A DNA stretch of 64,000 nt from Chamaelirium japonicum (GCA_947650365.1 OX393551.1:64755755-64819754); one strand, 5' to 3'. Counted from the first letter of the stretch, positions 47,901 through 60,073 are shown. Notes: generated from the sequence alone by a model not told the origin. Program-made: numbers and translations.

Positions 47901-50900
47901 CATGTGACCATCTTTAAGTTAAAGAAGTTTCAAATCTTTTGATGAGCGCAGGTTTGATGTATTGGGCCTTCATGAGTTCGATAGCGACCGTAAGAGAATG
48001 TCTGTTATAGTTGGCTATCCCGATAAGTCGGTAAAGCTATTTGTGAAGGGTGCGGACAGTGCAATGTTTGGTGTTCTAGATAAATCCCGGAATTTGGACA
48101 TAGTTCGTGCAACCGAGACACATCTCCACACCTACTCATCGTTGGGTCTGAGAACATTGGTCGTCGGCATGCGGGAGCTGAGTAGAACGGAGTTTGAGGA
48201 CTGGCAGTCTTCGTATGAGAAGGCAAGTACTGCTTTGTTTGGAAGGGCGGGATTACTACGAGCTCTTGCAGTAAATATAGAATCCAATCTCCACATCTTG
48301 GGAGCCTCAGGAATCGAAGATAAGCTACAAAAAGGAGTACCTGAAGCTATAGAATCTCTAAGGCAAGCAGGGATCAAGGTTTGGGTTCTGACGGGGGACA
48401 AGCAGGAAACAGCCATTTCCATTGGCTATTCTTGTAAGCTCTTGACAAATGATATGACCCAGATTATAATAAACAGCCATTCGAAGGAGTCCTGTAGAAA
48501 GAGTCTAGTAGATGCAATCGCAATGTCTAAAAAAGTTGCAGCAATATCTCCTGGAGCACAAAATACAGGCATGGGATCTGCTAGAGTTCCACTGGCCTTG
48601 ATTATTGATGGCACCAGCCTTGTTTATATTCTCGAGACAGAATTAGAAGAAGAGGTATGCATCCATGAACCCACATGACCCATTCATCCTTTTGCTTCAT
48701 TCCTTCTTCATGAACTCATGCGTATATTGTACCCTGCTCTATTTTGCCTGGTGGTGCAGTTGTTTAAAGTAGCCACTGCATGTGATGTTGTATTATGTTG
48801 TCGGGTGGCTCCATTGCAAAAGGCTGGAATAGTCGCACTTATAAAGAATCGAACGGATGACATGACTCTTGCCATTGGAGATGGTAATCATTGCTCAAAT
48901 TGGATGTTTGGTTTTACTTTTATATTTTAAGTTGGTACTCTGCAAGGAATTTGCACATATAAGTTCCTTCATTTTATACTTAGTTTTATGAGGATGTTCT
49001 ATCCAGGAGCAAATGATGTTTCGATGATCCAAATGGCTGATGTCGGGGTTGGCATCAGTGGCCAAGAGGGACGGCAAGCTGTCATGGCCTCAGATTTTGC
49101 AATGGGGCAGTTCAGATTCTTAGTACCCCTCCTGTTGGTTCATGGTCATTGGAATTACCAACGGATGGCCTACATGATCTTATACAACTTTTACAGGAAT
49201 GCTGTATTTGTTTTAATGCTTTTCTGGTAAGCAATCTTTTTATTGCTTCCATTCAATCTGAATGCATTACATATATTTCATCAATACTTTTGCTGATATT
49301 TTATGTTCTCCTTGCTGCTTAATGCATCACTTTATTGCTTAGTCTTAGGTACTTTCTTTTCATACACATATATTTTACTAATATGGAAGTATGTGCTTTA
49401 TGCATATGTCTACATTAGGGCAAGGATAATATTTATCGAAGGCCAAGTAAAACCACTGCTCATTGCACCTGCTAGGCCATAACTATAAGTTGGGACCTGA
49501 TAGGCAGTGAAATGCTTCTAAGATGTATGATAGATAGAAAATCACATCATCTAAGGTTTTAAAATTCCTTGACAAATATTAGCTCACTTGGATGACAAGT
49601 TGTTGGGATTGGATATAATTTTAGCTCATACTGACGGTGGGTTTGTATGCAGATAGGCCCCTTGCTAGTTTCTGATTTCATATTGACCCCTTTAAATGAT
49701 CCAAGTTTTCCTAGTCTCTGGTTTCTTCGTCCACATACCGGGAAATGAATCAGGTTTAATGTCCTTGTTACCTAATCATCAGAATGATAGAAAGTGGTCA
49801 CAGCCACCCACGCCAACTGGTGAATCGAACTCACCCCAACCGTTAGGCATCAGACGGCTGTGATAGGGTGCCACATCATGATGTTGCCAACATCGAACAT
49901 CATCAGAAGCTTGGTCCATAGAGGATATATGAAGACAACACTACCCAACCCATTGCCAATGTGGGTTTAAACTCCAACACTCCCCTCATGCGTAGGATAG
50001 TTTTGTTTGGTCCTTGTCACGTGGGTAGGCTTCCACTCGGCTTAACATAGGGTCTTAACCTGTCTCTGATACCATGTTAGATAGCGTCACACCTTAAAAC
50101 CCGGGTCGTAAGGAGAGGTCTACAGTGGGTATATGAAGTGGTGATGAATGCCCAGTTAACACTCCCCCTTATTCGGACCACCTAGAGCAAGAGATGGCAG
50201 GCCCAACTTTGATACCATGTTAGATACCCTCACCCCCCAAAACCTGGGTAGTAAGAGGTCCACAGAGGGTATATGAAGACAATACTGCCCAACCTGTTGC
50301 CTATCAAGAGAGAGAGGTACTCGAAAAATTTCAACATACAATCAAATTAAGACTGGAATTGATCTTCAGCACCCGTTGCCTCGACCCTCGGCCGCTTGCT
50401 CATGCCAATTGCTGCCTCACATACTCTACCTGCAGTCACCACCCAGTTTCCTTTTTTGCAATGTACCTCTATCCGAGACCCAATAATATAATCCCGATAA
50501 CCACTTAACCGTAGACCCATTAACTTAAATCCATATACCTACCCAAATCCTTATATCTCCTTAACCTTATACCCTTTAAGCTCTTTAGCCACAAACTCGA
50601 TCGGTTTCCTATAATCCAACTCAACTGCATTAACCCAATCGACGTTAAATCCAATCCGTTTGACTAAACATGAGCCGAGCCCTACTCGACCCACTGAATC
50701 ATAGCCCACTTAACCTGTTGACCCAATAAGGCCCATTTTTTTGAATTTTATGCTAAATTTAGACCGTTCGACTTCGATTGTGATAAATTGAACCTGGGAA
50801 GAGCTGACAGCTATGTTCTCATTGTCAGTCTTATTTGGTAGAAATCTATAGCTATATACAATTTATTTCAAATACAAGTACAACCATTCGATATAAGTTT

Positions 50901-53900
50901 CTCAAGCCTACCCAAGATCGAAGAAGTGGCTGATTTCCTTAGATTGACTTCAGCCTCACATCTCTTGGTTCCCCTGCAATAATAAAAAACAAACAATGTC
51001 AATGCAACCTCCTTTTATTATTTAATTTCTATTTCCTATTACTTGGACTAAATGAGCAAAAAATCATTACAGCATAGGTTTACCCTTGGATCCCTTCTGC
51101 ATCACCCTTCATCTCTCTCAGCTAGTCCTCCTCTTCTTGACGGCATTCTCCCATCTCCATGCTCCAGCTACCTAGCATAGGCCCACTCCCTTATTGATCG
51201 ACCTGGCATTATTGGTGTCATCACAGAAGGGGTTCATTATTTCGTCCATTAATTGTTTGGGCTTTAAACCTTTATGACACGATGTCTCTTTTTGTTTGCT
51301 TATCCACATGGCCGAATTTGTAGAATTTTGTGTATGTCATGTGCTGAAACTTCTTAACTCGTTTAGATGGATCTTTGGAGCATGGTTTTGTATGCATGTT
51401 GGCTTAATAATTTTCTATCGATATTTGTAACTTTCTTGTTATAGAAGGGGCATTTGTAGACATTAAATATCGAAAGATTGCTTATTACATAATACGTTAT
51501 ATCATAATCATTTATATCTGATATCAATACGATGGATCTATGTAAACAAGTGTGAGTGCTCGCTATTGTCTGATCTGCCTAGTCCCATGCCTAAAGGGGG
51601 TGGGTCGTCTGAAGGCCGTCTGACTTTGCTGACAACATTGCCATATGCACACTAGCTTCATCTTTTATTGAATTTTATGTTGGGATCTATGGGGTTCAAC
51701 TCGTTTAGAACCCATCAATCTCGTCTCCTCCAGCGTATCAATCACATACTTTCATTGTGAGAGATAAATACCTTCTTAGATTGTTACCTTTCTTTCGATG
51801 AAGTGCCTCAGCTGGTCCAAATCTTTCATATTACAATTTCTCGTCTACATTTTAAGATTAATGTTAATAGATAGTCCCACATCGGTGAGGGAGGCACCCA
51901 TCACCTGCTTTATATACCCTCTGTGGACCTCCCCTTACAATCCGGGTTTTGGGACGTGAGGGTATCCAACATGGTATCAGAGATGGCCCGTTTCTTGCTC
52001 CCGCTCCGGATGCTCCCCACCGATCATACCTTGCCATGCATGCTCCGTGTAGGCGGATCCTTGTCATGCGTACTCCGCTTGAGGGGGAGTGTTAACAGAC
52101 AGTCCCACATTGGTGAGGGAGGCACTCATCACCCGCTTTATAAACCCTCTGTGGACCTCCCCTTACAACCTGGGTTTTGGGGCTTGAGGGTATCCACGCA
52201 TGCTCTGCGTGGGAGGATCCTTGCCATACGTGCTCTGCGTGAGGGGGAGTGTTGACGAACGGACAGTCCCACATCGGTGAAGGAGGCACCCATCACCCGT
52301 TTTATATACCCTCTGTGGACCTCCCCTTACAGCCCGGGTTTTGGGGCGTGAGGGTATCCAACATGGTATCAGAGCTGGTCTGTCTCCTGCTCCTGCTCCG
52401 CGTGCTCCCCGTCAATCATGCCTTACCACGCATGCTCCTTGTGGAAGGATCCTTGCCACATGTGCTCCGCGTGAGGGGAGTGTTGACGAATAGTCCTACA
52501 TCGATGGGGAGGCACCCATCACCCGTTTAATATACCCACTGTGGACCTCCCCTTACGACCCGGGTTATGGGGTGTGAGGGCATTTAACAATTATAAATAC
52601 CCTTTGCATCACTGTTTGAAACGGCATCAACGTATACCGTGATATACCGATTTGTCTTCATCGTACGAATACAAAATTGGCAAACATATTCAAATCATAC
52701 CCAATAGCAACAACACTAAATTTATCATACTGTCATCGTTGAGATTACTTCAACCCAGAAATTGCCTTTATCAAGCAACACAACTTATAGATTCAAGCGT
52801 GCTGCCGTAGGGTACGGCTGTAGCAAAGATGGAGGCATGGGGAGGGTGAGGCGTGGGAAGAATCCTGCTTGCGGTGCCATCGAGTAGGATGAATTGCAGA
52901 TAAGAGAATTATTCATAGTTTAATGATATGATAAATGAGATCATACTGTGGGTGCTTATGTATGATTCATGAGATGAGTCGGGGTTCACCAGGTACATTT
53001 GATGTCTGCTCGAAAGTATATAATAGACCTTTCTCTAACCACACATGTTGCACATCATGGAGACAAATAGAAGATAGGGAGTGCCATTTTAAATGTGAAA
53101 ATGCGAACATCCAACTATTTTGCAAAAATGTGTTCAAAATTTGTTACTTTTTTTGGGTCACTTTCTGAGCACTAATTCTCATAAATTGAAATCACCTAAA
53201 AATTAGATTCAAGTTGCCAAATGGAAATAGCTATGGAGCTTGCAAGATTCAGGACGTACTTGTACCGGTTGATTCAAAGAGACAACACTTACGTATGGAT
53301 TAGCCTAGGAGAGACATAAGCATCCATTCTCTACTTTAAAATGGCAAGTGTAGATAATAGTTTCAATTCTAGTACATTTCTTGCGGTTGTTAGAATGTAT
53401 ATACTTAGTCTTATTGTATAGGTTGGTTAGTCTTTTCCTTGGGATACGTTCACCGTGGGTGACCCATCCATCTCATGTATACATCATATATAGGGTCATT
53501 GTCCCCCATTAAGTGAAATCACTCCATTCAATCTCTCTCTATCTCACAATTCCCCCACCCCTCTCTCTCTTTTTAGGGTTATCATGATATCAGAGCTCTG
53601 GTTTCTGAGAGGTCATGGGTCCAAGACTTGTTACCTTCATTTGTTTATTCTATTATTGACCCATTTGTGTAATTCTCCATGTGCGGGAGAGGGCAGTACG
53701 TTAGGGGTGTTAGTATGTTAGCATGATATGCATTGTTGGTCCATTCCTGAATAACTTAAGCTTTTGGGTGAGATGGTAACCTAACATTGGTGAAATGGTA
53801 TAGGCGTAAGGTCAAAAAAGGATTGAAACCCTACTGTTAGTATCCCACAGGGTGTTGCTGAAGAGAGTAAAAATTGGCTAGGCCTCAATTGGAAGGATGC

Positions 53901-55663
53901 ATTCCTGTCGACAGTGTCCAGAGATTTAAACCCTAAACTTGTGGCGTAACCTTCCAATTCCACTACTATGGAGTAGGTTCATTAGAATGCTTGATGGCTT
54001 CTTGTTTTAAGGTTGAGTGAGAAATTTATGTTGTTTAGTTTCTAAACTCGTTTGCCAAGTAGGTTTTTTAAAATAAAATTCTCATGAAGGAGCATATACG
54101 GAAAAAAAACTGTCCGATGTGCTAATGTCTTTATGCAACATGGAAAATAAATAATTTACTATTTTTCTTTGAAGAGATCTTTGCTGAAGTCTAGAAATGT
54201 TCAGGTGACGCCAGGGTTTTAAATCTCGGTCGATACCGGTACGTACCGGCCGGTACGCACCGGTTTTGGCCGGTTCGAGACCGGTACTGCATCCGATCCC
54301 GATACCTGGCCCGTATCGGCCGGTACCGGTACGTACCGGTCCGTATCGGCCGGTTCAGGCCGGTACCGACCGGTACGGCCGGTACGGACCGGTACCAACA
54401 GATTAAAGCTTTTTTTTTTTGGTTTTTTTCAGGTTTTTTTTCTCAACCGGTATCGGTCCGTATCGGCCGGTACCGGTACGTACCGGCCGGTACATACCGA
54501 TTCGGGGCCGACCGATACCGCGACCGATACCGTGATTTTAAACCTTGACGCTAATTGCTAGTGAAACTCTTCTTGCTTTGGTTGGACCCTTTCGACTCTG
54601 CCCCTTGATCATTAGATATAAATAATGGAAGAAACTTTGAGGATATTGGGCGAGCCATCTAATTTTCAAAAACCAAAACTCCTTTCTTGGTGGTTTGGTG
54701 GTTCTCAAAGGAAACAAAACTGCTTTCTTGATGTTGTGTGTCTCAAAGGAATTAAAAACTCTCGTGACGATTATTTGATTGTGAAAGTATTTCATTCTCC
54801 TCTCTTATACTCTAGATTTTAGAGATGTTCAGGTGACACTATTTGCTAATGAAAGTGCTTAACATAACTTTTCGGTTGTCCACTGCAGGTACGTACTCTT
54901 TACAGCTTTCAGCCTGACGACCGCTATCACCGAATGGAGTAGTGTACTTTATTCCGTGGTCTACACCGCTCTCCCCACCATTATCGTTGGAGTTCTTGAC
55001 AAGGACTTGAGTAGGAGGACACTGCTGAAGTTCCCGCAGCTCTACGGATCGGGCCAGAGGGAGGAGAGCTACAACCTAAAGCTGTTCATCCTAATCATGA
55101 TGGATACTATCTGGCAAAGCGTAGTTGTTTTCTTCATCCCGTACTTTGCGTATCGGGACAGCACGATCGGCGGTTCCGAACTCGGAGACCTGTGGACCCT
55201 CTCAGTCGTCATTCTGGTTAACCTTCACCTGGCCATGGACGTGTTCCGGTGGAATTGGATCACCCATGCTTCCGTGTGGGGTTGTTTGGCTGCGACGGCC
55301 ATTTGCATCATCGTCATAGACTCCATACCTATACTACCGGGCTTCTGGTACGCTCCTTCGGACAATCATCTTTATCTGTTTCTCTTTCAGGGTTCTTTTA
55401 CAAAGTCCTCATTCACTCTATTATTGTATTCCAGGGCCATCTTTCATGTAATGGGCACTGGATTATTCTGGTTCTGCTTACTCGGTGTCGCTATAGCGGC
55501 GATGGTTCCACGGTTTGTGATGAAGGCCGCCACCGAACACTTCCGGCCTAGCGATATTCAGGTCGCAAGAGAACTAGAGAAGTTTGCACATTTAAACGAG
55601 ATCACTGCTTCAGAAATTCCAATGAGCACGTTCCCGAACCCACGAGGAGGAAGCATTCGATAG
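44942..55663 (+). CDS. ALA1-like: Phospholipid-transporting ATPase (P4 flippase), ALA1-like, complete
   Basis: A seven-exon gene: 44942-46514, 46634-46940, 47952-48654, 48760-48883, 49007-49226, 54889-55347, 55435-55663. All borders are GT/AG and the phases join to 1204 residues, normal for P4-ATPases. P4-ATPases flip phospholipids to the cytosolic leaflet using ATP, usually with a Cdc50/ALIS partner. Seen in order: variable Pro/Ser-rich N-terminus (1-80), membrane pair 1-2 (about 142-190), actuator DGET (253-256), segments 3-4 (about 359-382 and 425-445, with P432ISL), phosphorylated D485KTGT, N-domain K659GAD, hinge T774GDKQET, G901DGAND, then six C-terminal segments. Exon 1 is strongly GC-rich and later exons are AT-rich. 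Start chosen by similarity to MATDRPLL of piece 2. The ALA1 clade is inferred from [15 protein letters not shown] and the low exon number. Confidence 0.95.
46941..47951 (+). other. Intron 2 of the complete flippase gene
   Basis: A 1011-bp T-rich intron with no transposon ends seen. Phase 2 (AG|G, Arg). This is the same phase as the open donor of piece 2 and the open acceptor of piece 1. Confidence 0.85.
49870..50315 (-). mobile_element. TRIM retroelement array, minus strand
   Basis: Short terminal repeats alternate with short internal segments: an LTR ending at about 49979, a full LTR of 87 bp at 50075-50161 (TGTTAGATAGCG...CCAGTTAACA) and a third starting at 50218. On the minus strand each inner border carries TGGTATCA primer-site sequence, and purine-rich tracts lie on the other side. 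No coding sequence, as expected for TRIMs. An old fossil; outer ends are approximate. Confidence 0.7.
51862..52589 (+). mobile_element. Tandem TRIM retroelement: four LTRs, three internal segments
   Basis: LTRs lie at 51862-51971, 52090-52196, 52250-52363 and 52481-52589. They start TGTTRAC/TGTTAA and share AGTCCCACATCGGTGAGG and CTCTGTGGACCTCCCC; those with clear ends finish in ACA. A tRNA-Met primer site TGGTATCAGAG follows LTRs 1 and 3 directly, and a purine tract GAGGGGGAG or GAGGGGAG precedes LTRs 2, 3 and 4. Flanks ATTAA / ATTAT match at four of five, so the whole array may have inserted as one unit. No coding capacity. Fossil in intron 5. Confidence 0.85.
53391..53780 (+). mobile_element. 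LTR relic with primer-binding site
   Basis: 53391-53586 starts TGTTAGAATG and ends GGTTATCA, directly followed by TGATATCAGAGCTC, a primer-site look-alike. A second LTR-like piece follows at about 53710-53780. Possibly a small Copia or TRIM fossil. Confidence 0.5.
54212..54547. mobile_element. Foldback element rich in CCGGTACGTACCGG
   Basis: Tips CAGGGTTTTAAATCTCGG / CAAGGTTTAAAATCACGG are inverted. The interior is built from many overlapping CCGGTACGTACCGG and GTATCGGCCGG palindromes. Only ACGC is clearly duplicated at the borders. hAT-like by its tips. Confidence 0.7.
55348..55434 (+). other. 87-bp intron 6 of the complete flippase, open in frame
   Basis: The intron is a multiple of three and has no stop in the host frame, so its retention would insert 29 residues near the last membrane segments instead of truncating the protein. 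The homologous intron in piece 1 is 1322 bp and begins with an in-frame TAA. Confidence 0.85.
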
Positions 55664-56158
55664 TTACTTTTGTTGTTTGAATTTCCCACTTTTCTTCTTC
55701 TTCTTCTTCTTCCTCCTGTGTGTATATTAGCCTATTCTTTCAGCTGTAGTTCGGGTATCTCGCCGATTGCAAGCTTGTTACCTATCCAAAGGGGATAGAT
55801 TTGTAATTCCCTCCGGTGTGTATTACCTTGCAAATTTTTTGGTAAATTAAATGCAAATTAGTGTTATACGGCAGACCCGAATCCGCGTTTCCGTCTCTTT
55901 GTACGTGTGGTCGATTCTCGTGTAGTTACAAAAAATTGAGTTCTGACTGACATGGCAGCATGTTCTTTGATGATGAAGTGATCCGAAAACATCGCCCGAC
56001 TGTCGTTCTCGTTCTCTTTTGGTTTATGTTGGGTGTATTAAGCTCTCAATGACATGGCAATTTGATCTTTGTGACCAGTTGAGGATGCAACACAATGTTG
56101 TTGTGGTCTTAAACTTGTAGGATTCATGCAGGATCGATCAAGATCCAAATCCAATAGG

Positions 56159-56160
<2 letters not shown>
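55664..56160 (+). other. 3' region of the complete flippase gene
   Basis: Contains a CTT-repeat and an AT-rich stretch near 55840-55860 (TAAATTAAATGCAAA) where the transcript may end. No other gene. Confidence 0.45.

Positions 56161-56195
<35 letters not shown>
56161..56195. repeat. (CT)n microsatellite
   Basis: About 17 CT dinucleotides. Followed by a 23-bp duplication (ATTCACCCTAATTGTCGAGCAA at 56214 and 56253). Confidence 0.9.
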
Positions 56196-56197
<2 letters not shown>

Positions 56198-56389
56198 CTG
56201 ACTGGTGAATTATATTCACCCTAATTGTCGAGCAAAACGAACGGCTGTGGTATTCACCCTAATTGTCGAGCAATACTGTAAGTATGTGGACCTTCTTAGG
56301 GAGCTCAGTACGCCATCACCTTCTCATTCAGCAGGACATCCAGCTAGTAGGGTATTTCCTTGGCGACATATCTGGAAATGTTTGGTCAC

Positions 56390-56523
56390 CCAGGTTCACT
56401 CAGCCCGATTGACATGGCAACGTGCAACTGGTGGTGTAAAAGATTTAAATGTCGCTAATGGGTTTCAGCCACCAGTTTTATACCCCCAAGTCAACGGGAA
56501 AACCTTCAAGCTGAATAGCATTT
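56390..56523. mobile_element. Foldback MITE, GTGCAACTGGTGG family, copy 3
   Basis: CAGCCCGATTGACATGGCAA, GTGCAACTGGTGGTGTAAAA and CAAGCTGAATAGCA match the copies at 21062 and 24477. Confidence 0.65.
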
Positions 56524-56744
56524 TCTTTTTTGGCTCGATCGGCCAGGCGGTTAGGGGACAGCTATACATTTATTGAGTCAAATGAGAAAGTTGAAGTTTT
56601 GGAATGGAATTATATGCATAATCTCAGTAACCTGTTCAACTTACGGTATTTGAGGGAGAGGAAATGTCATAATCTTCAAAGAGGAATTCAGATCCAACTC
56701 TGCTACTTGGGCCAAAAACAATTGTTTATATAGTTTGCCTTTTG

Positions 56745-57520
56745 CTCTTTGGTTTTTTTATTTTTTGGATCATAGAAGGGGAGGTCACAACATACCTCAG
56801 GAGGCACCACAGCCTGGTGCAAGCAACACAAAGACGCCGCTCCGGCGAAAGGTAACCACCACATCCTAGCGGGGAACCAACGGCCTAAAGCCAAGACCAA
56901 CCATAGGGATACCAGCCCTAATAAGCGCCACACCGGCGACCAAACAACAGGGCTACCAGTCCACCACCAGCCGCCACACCGACGCAACCACAAACAAAAG
57001 GAGAAAATACCCATTGAGAGGTCATCACAAGTCCAAAAACAGAGGAGCCGCCACCAGCGGCACCACCGTGGGAGGGAAGCCGCCAATCAGAACTTCGGGA
57101 CCACCACACCGTGCCGACAGGAACCTCTCGGCAACATCGAGGCCGGGAGCCGTCGCAACGAGCCGAGGCGAGGTCAAGAGATCTATACAGTGGTCTCCGC
57201 ATTGATTGGCCCAAACCACCACATAACGACGGAGGTGAAGGATCGCCGGACCAGAGGAGCTGCCGAAGCTGGACCGCACGACCCAAAATCTTCAAAATTG
57301 AGAACACAAAGCTCTGTACACTCTTATATATATGGGAATGGAGGGGAGAAAGCCCAAATCCGTACCCGGGGAGGAGTACCGTTGAAGATCCCAGCCTCCC
57401 TGAAGCCGCTCGCGACAGCGACCAAGGAGGCCGAGAGAAATTGGCAAAACCCTAAACCAGGAAGGGAGAGGGGAAAGGGAAAGACATTAGTTGCATCAGT
57501 TGTAATGTTATTACCCACTT
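56745..57520 (-). mobile_element. Poly(A)-tailed GC-rich retroposon, copy 2
   Basis: Minus-strand relative of 34838-35888: the reverse complement of 57330-57470 matches its 5' part, and a T-rich run at 56752-56766 is the degenerate tail. The long frames across it reflect GC-rich composition, not genes. Confidence 0.5.
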
Positions 57521-57984
57521 GCTCTTTGTAGTAGTACTATGTGAGTTAGGTTTGCCTGATTTGAAAATTTGCCAAAAATAATAACAAAAATTTATATTTT
57601 TCAAAAATAAAAAGGGAAGGGGGGGATTCTGTGTGTTGCCTCCAACGCACAGTCCAATATCATGTTACTGTGGGGATACGTACGTTTGCTATATATCTTA
57701 TTTGTAGATATAATAATATTATGTTTACACTAAAAAAAATCTCAATTTCTTTTATTTTCCCATCATGCATCTAGTGCTTCTTAATTTTCTTCGATGTGAC
57801 ATATTTACTTAGCTTTGTGCATTTTTCATTAAAAAAAAAGAGGTTATTAGTCTAATGCCCTTCTAACCAGCCCCGTTTACGATAAATCATTGTGTATGTT
57901 GATTAAGTCCTTCCCTTCCTTCGTTTTTTTAAAATTATAATTTTGCCCCTATAGCTGTTGTTGAGTTAAATCCCCAATAATAGA

Positions 57985-58215
57985 TCCAAAACACTATCGC
58001 CGCTACATCGATTTCATTGTAGCAGCTACAATGATTTCACTAAAGAAACCGAATTGATAGTCTACTGTTCGAATTGATACTTTAGAATCACTGTAGCAGA
58101 TTAACAGTTCTGGATTACAATCCTGTTACTACACTGAAATCACTATAGCAGCTACAGTGATTTCGCTGTAGTAACTAATTGATATTTTGCTACAGTGATA
58201 TCACTTTAACAATTA
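57985..58215. repeat. Cluster of GCTACAGTGATTTC / TGTAGCAG motifs
   Basis: Repeated inverted GTAGCAGCTACA-type units, similar to 23200-23410. Confidence 0.5.
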
Positions 58216-58479
58216 CAATACAAACACTATTGATTTTTTGTTGCACTATTGGTAATGGAAGGAACATATTTTGTCATTTGATAGGGATTGAAAAAGTCAA
58301 CAAAGGTTTAATATAAAACTGTTTTTTTCAAGAGGGGTTTGAACTTAAAGGAACAGATTGTTTGGACTAGAAATGAAAATTAGGGGAAATGGGTGTTAGG
58401 TCCCATGCAATAGATCAAATTAATGAATATGACACTCATAAGATTCCTTTAATGGGAGGTTCCAAATCCCTTTCATAAA

Positions 58480-59175
58480 CCCAAAATTGCTCCCCTCCCT
58501 TCTCTCCCTTCTCGTTCTCTCTCGAGCTCCCCTCCCCTCCCTTCCCTCCCTTCCCTCCCTTCTCTCCCTTACTGTTGTTACTGGCGACAACAACAATAAC
58601 AACGATGGCGAGTGGCAGCGGCATGGCGAGTGGCTGGCGACGACAGCAGCAATGGAGGTGATAGCATTGGAGCGACAGCAGCAACGACACGAGTCACAAC
58701 TGCTCTTCGCCGCCACCTTGGCGAAGGTGAGCAGCCAAGATAAGAGGTGGAGACGACGGCAAGCAGGGTTGGATTGGTTTGGATTAGGTTCATGATTAGA
58801 TCTAGTACTCTAGGGTTCATTCCATGGCCTGCAGATTTTAGGTTTTATGCTAGATCTAGGGTTTAGGTTTTAGGATTAGGTCTGGGCTCACCCAATAGCA
58901 TGTAGATCTTAGGTATTAGGGTTTCGGTTCAGATTAGGTTTTACGGTTTGGATTAGGTTTATGATTTGGTATAGAGTTCACCCCATGACCTGTAGATCTT
59001 ATGTTTTAATATTAGAGTTTGGATTAGGTTTTAGGTTTAGTTTAGAGGGAAGTGGCATTTAAATAAAAATTTAAAGGCTATTGAGGGGTATTTTTATCCT
59101 TTATCCTTAGGCTTAAAGGGATCTACTGTTTTGGACCGTTCACTAAGTCCCCCTTAAAAGTATCTCATAAAAAGA
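58480..59175 (+). repeat. Dispersed repeat with TTTAGG-rich segment, copy 3
   Basis: CCCTTCC-rich start, an ACAACAACAATAAC and GCGACAGCAGC block, then GGGTTTAGGTTTTAGG-like repeats, GAAGTGGCAT and GAGGGGTATTTTTATCC. Same order as at 40137. Confidence 0.4.
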
Positions 59176-59377
59176 CTGATGCAACCTTTTGATTTAGTAA
59201 TGTAATCTAGTTACTAAAAAAAAAATCTCATAAAAAGAGATTTTTACCTAGCCTTCCTTAAAAAACCTATCAATCTTGTTTTTTTTTTGGTAAATAACTA
59301 TCAAGCATGCTAACTTACTATTCGACCTATTGCCGGATTGGAATTGGTGGTCTACTATTTCACCACATTGTTCAGCT

Positions 59378-59929
59378 TAGGGGTGGCAAGTAACCGGGTT
59401 TACCGGGTTACCCACCCGACCCGAACTGGTTTACGATGCTCAAAAATGGGTTTGGAGTTTAAATTTAAAACCTGATCGGGTTCGGGTCGAGTTCGGATTT
59501 TACTCCAACCCGTCCCATCCCAACCCGATTATATAACGTATATGAATAACTCCGCACTAGTCCACAATATTAATTTGTAATTTATTTTTGAAATTATAAA
59601 TGATTATCCAATTATTCATAAGTTAGTATTTATTGAATGATATTTTCTAAAGCATATATAGTCACAATATTTATTGAATTATAAATCATTCTCCACTTAT
59701 TGATGAATTCGTATAGGTTGTTTTGTCAACCCGACCCGACCCGACCTGCAAAGTATAAAATGAGCGAGCGGGACGGGCACGGGTCATCCCAGTGCTAATT
59801 GGGACGGATTTGAAAATTGCCTCCAAAATCCGAAAACGGGTTTGGGACAGATATGGAACGGGATAAAATATAATATGATGGATTTGGATTAGGGCTGACC
59901 CGTCCCAAATCAACCCGTTGCCATCCCTA
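59378..59929. mobile_element. hAT-like element, GGGTCGGGT-rich family
   Basis: A 552-bp copy with ends TAGGGGTGGCAAG / TAGGGATGGCAACGGG. Flanks GTTCAGCT / ATTTAGCT match at six of eight. The interior is AT-rich with CCCGACCCGACC blocks near both ends. Confidence 0.75.
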
Positions 59930-60073
59930 ATTTAGCTTATTAGTCTTTGGATCCTGCTTCAATCGGCCCGGTTTACTGACATCGACTAGTATGAGACAGA
60001 TGGGGCTTTCGATCGTGGTGATGGGGCCTTCTTGGGCCTTGGGCTTCTTCGTATCTTTGTGCCATGTTCACAC

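Larger units (their letters stand above)
49227..54888 (+). other. Intron 5 of the complete flippase gene
   Basis: A 5.7-kb intron splitting a Trp codon (TG|G). It contains a minus-strand TRIM array, a plus-strand TRIM array, an LTR-with-primer-site relic and a CCGGTAC foldback element. The rest (about 50320-51860 and 52590-53390) shows nothing recognisable. Confidence 0.85.

Noticed and set aside
40400-59060. TTTAGG-rich stretches as interstitial telomere repeats
   Set aside because: The units are irregular (TTAGGTTT, TTTTAGG, GGTTTAGG) and occur inside a dispersed repeat family, so they are not a telomere array.
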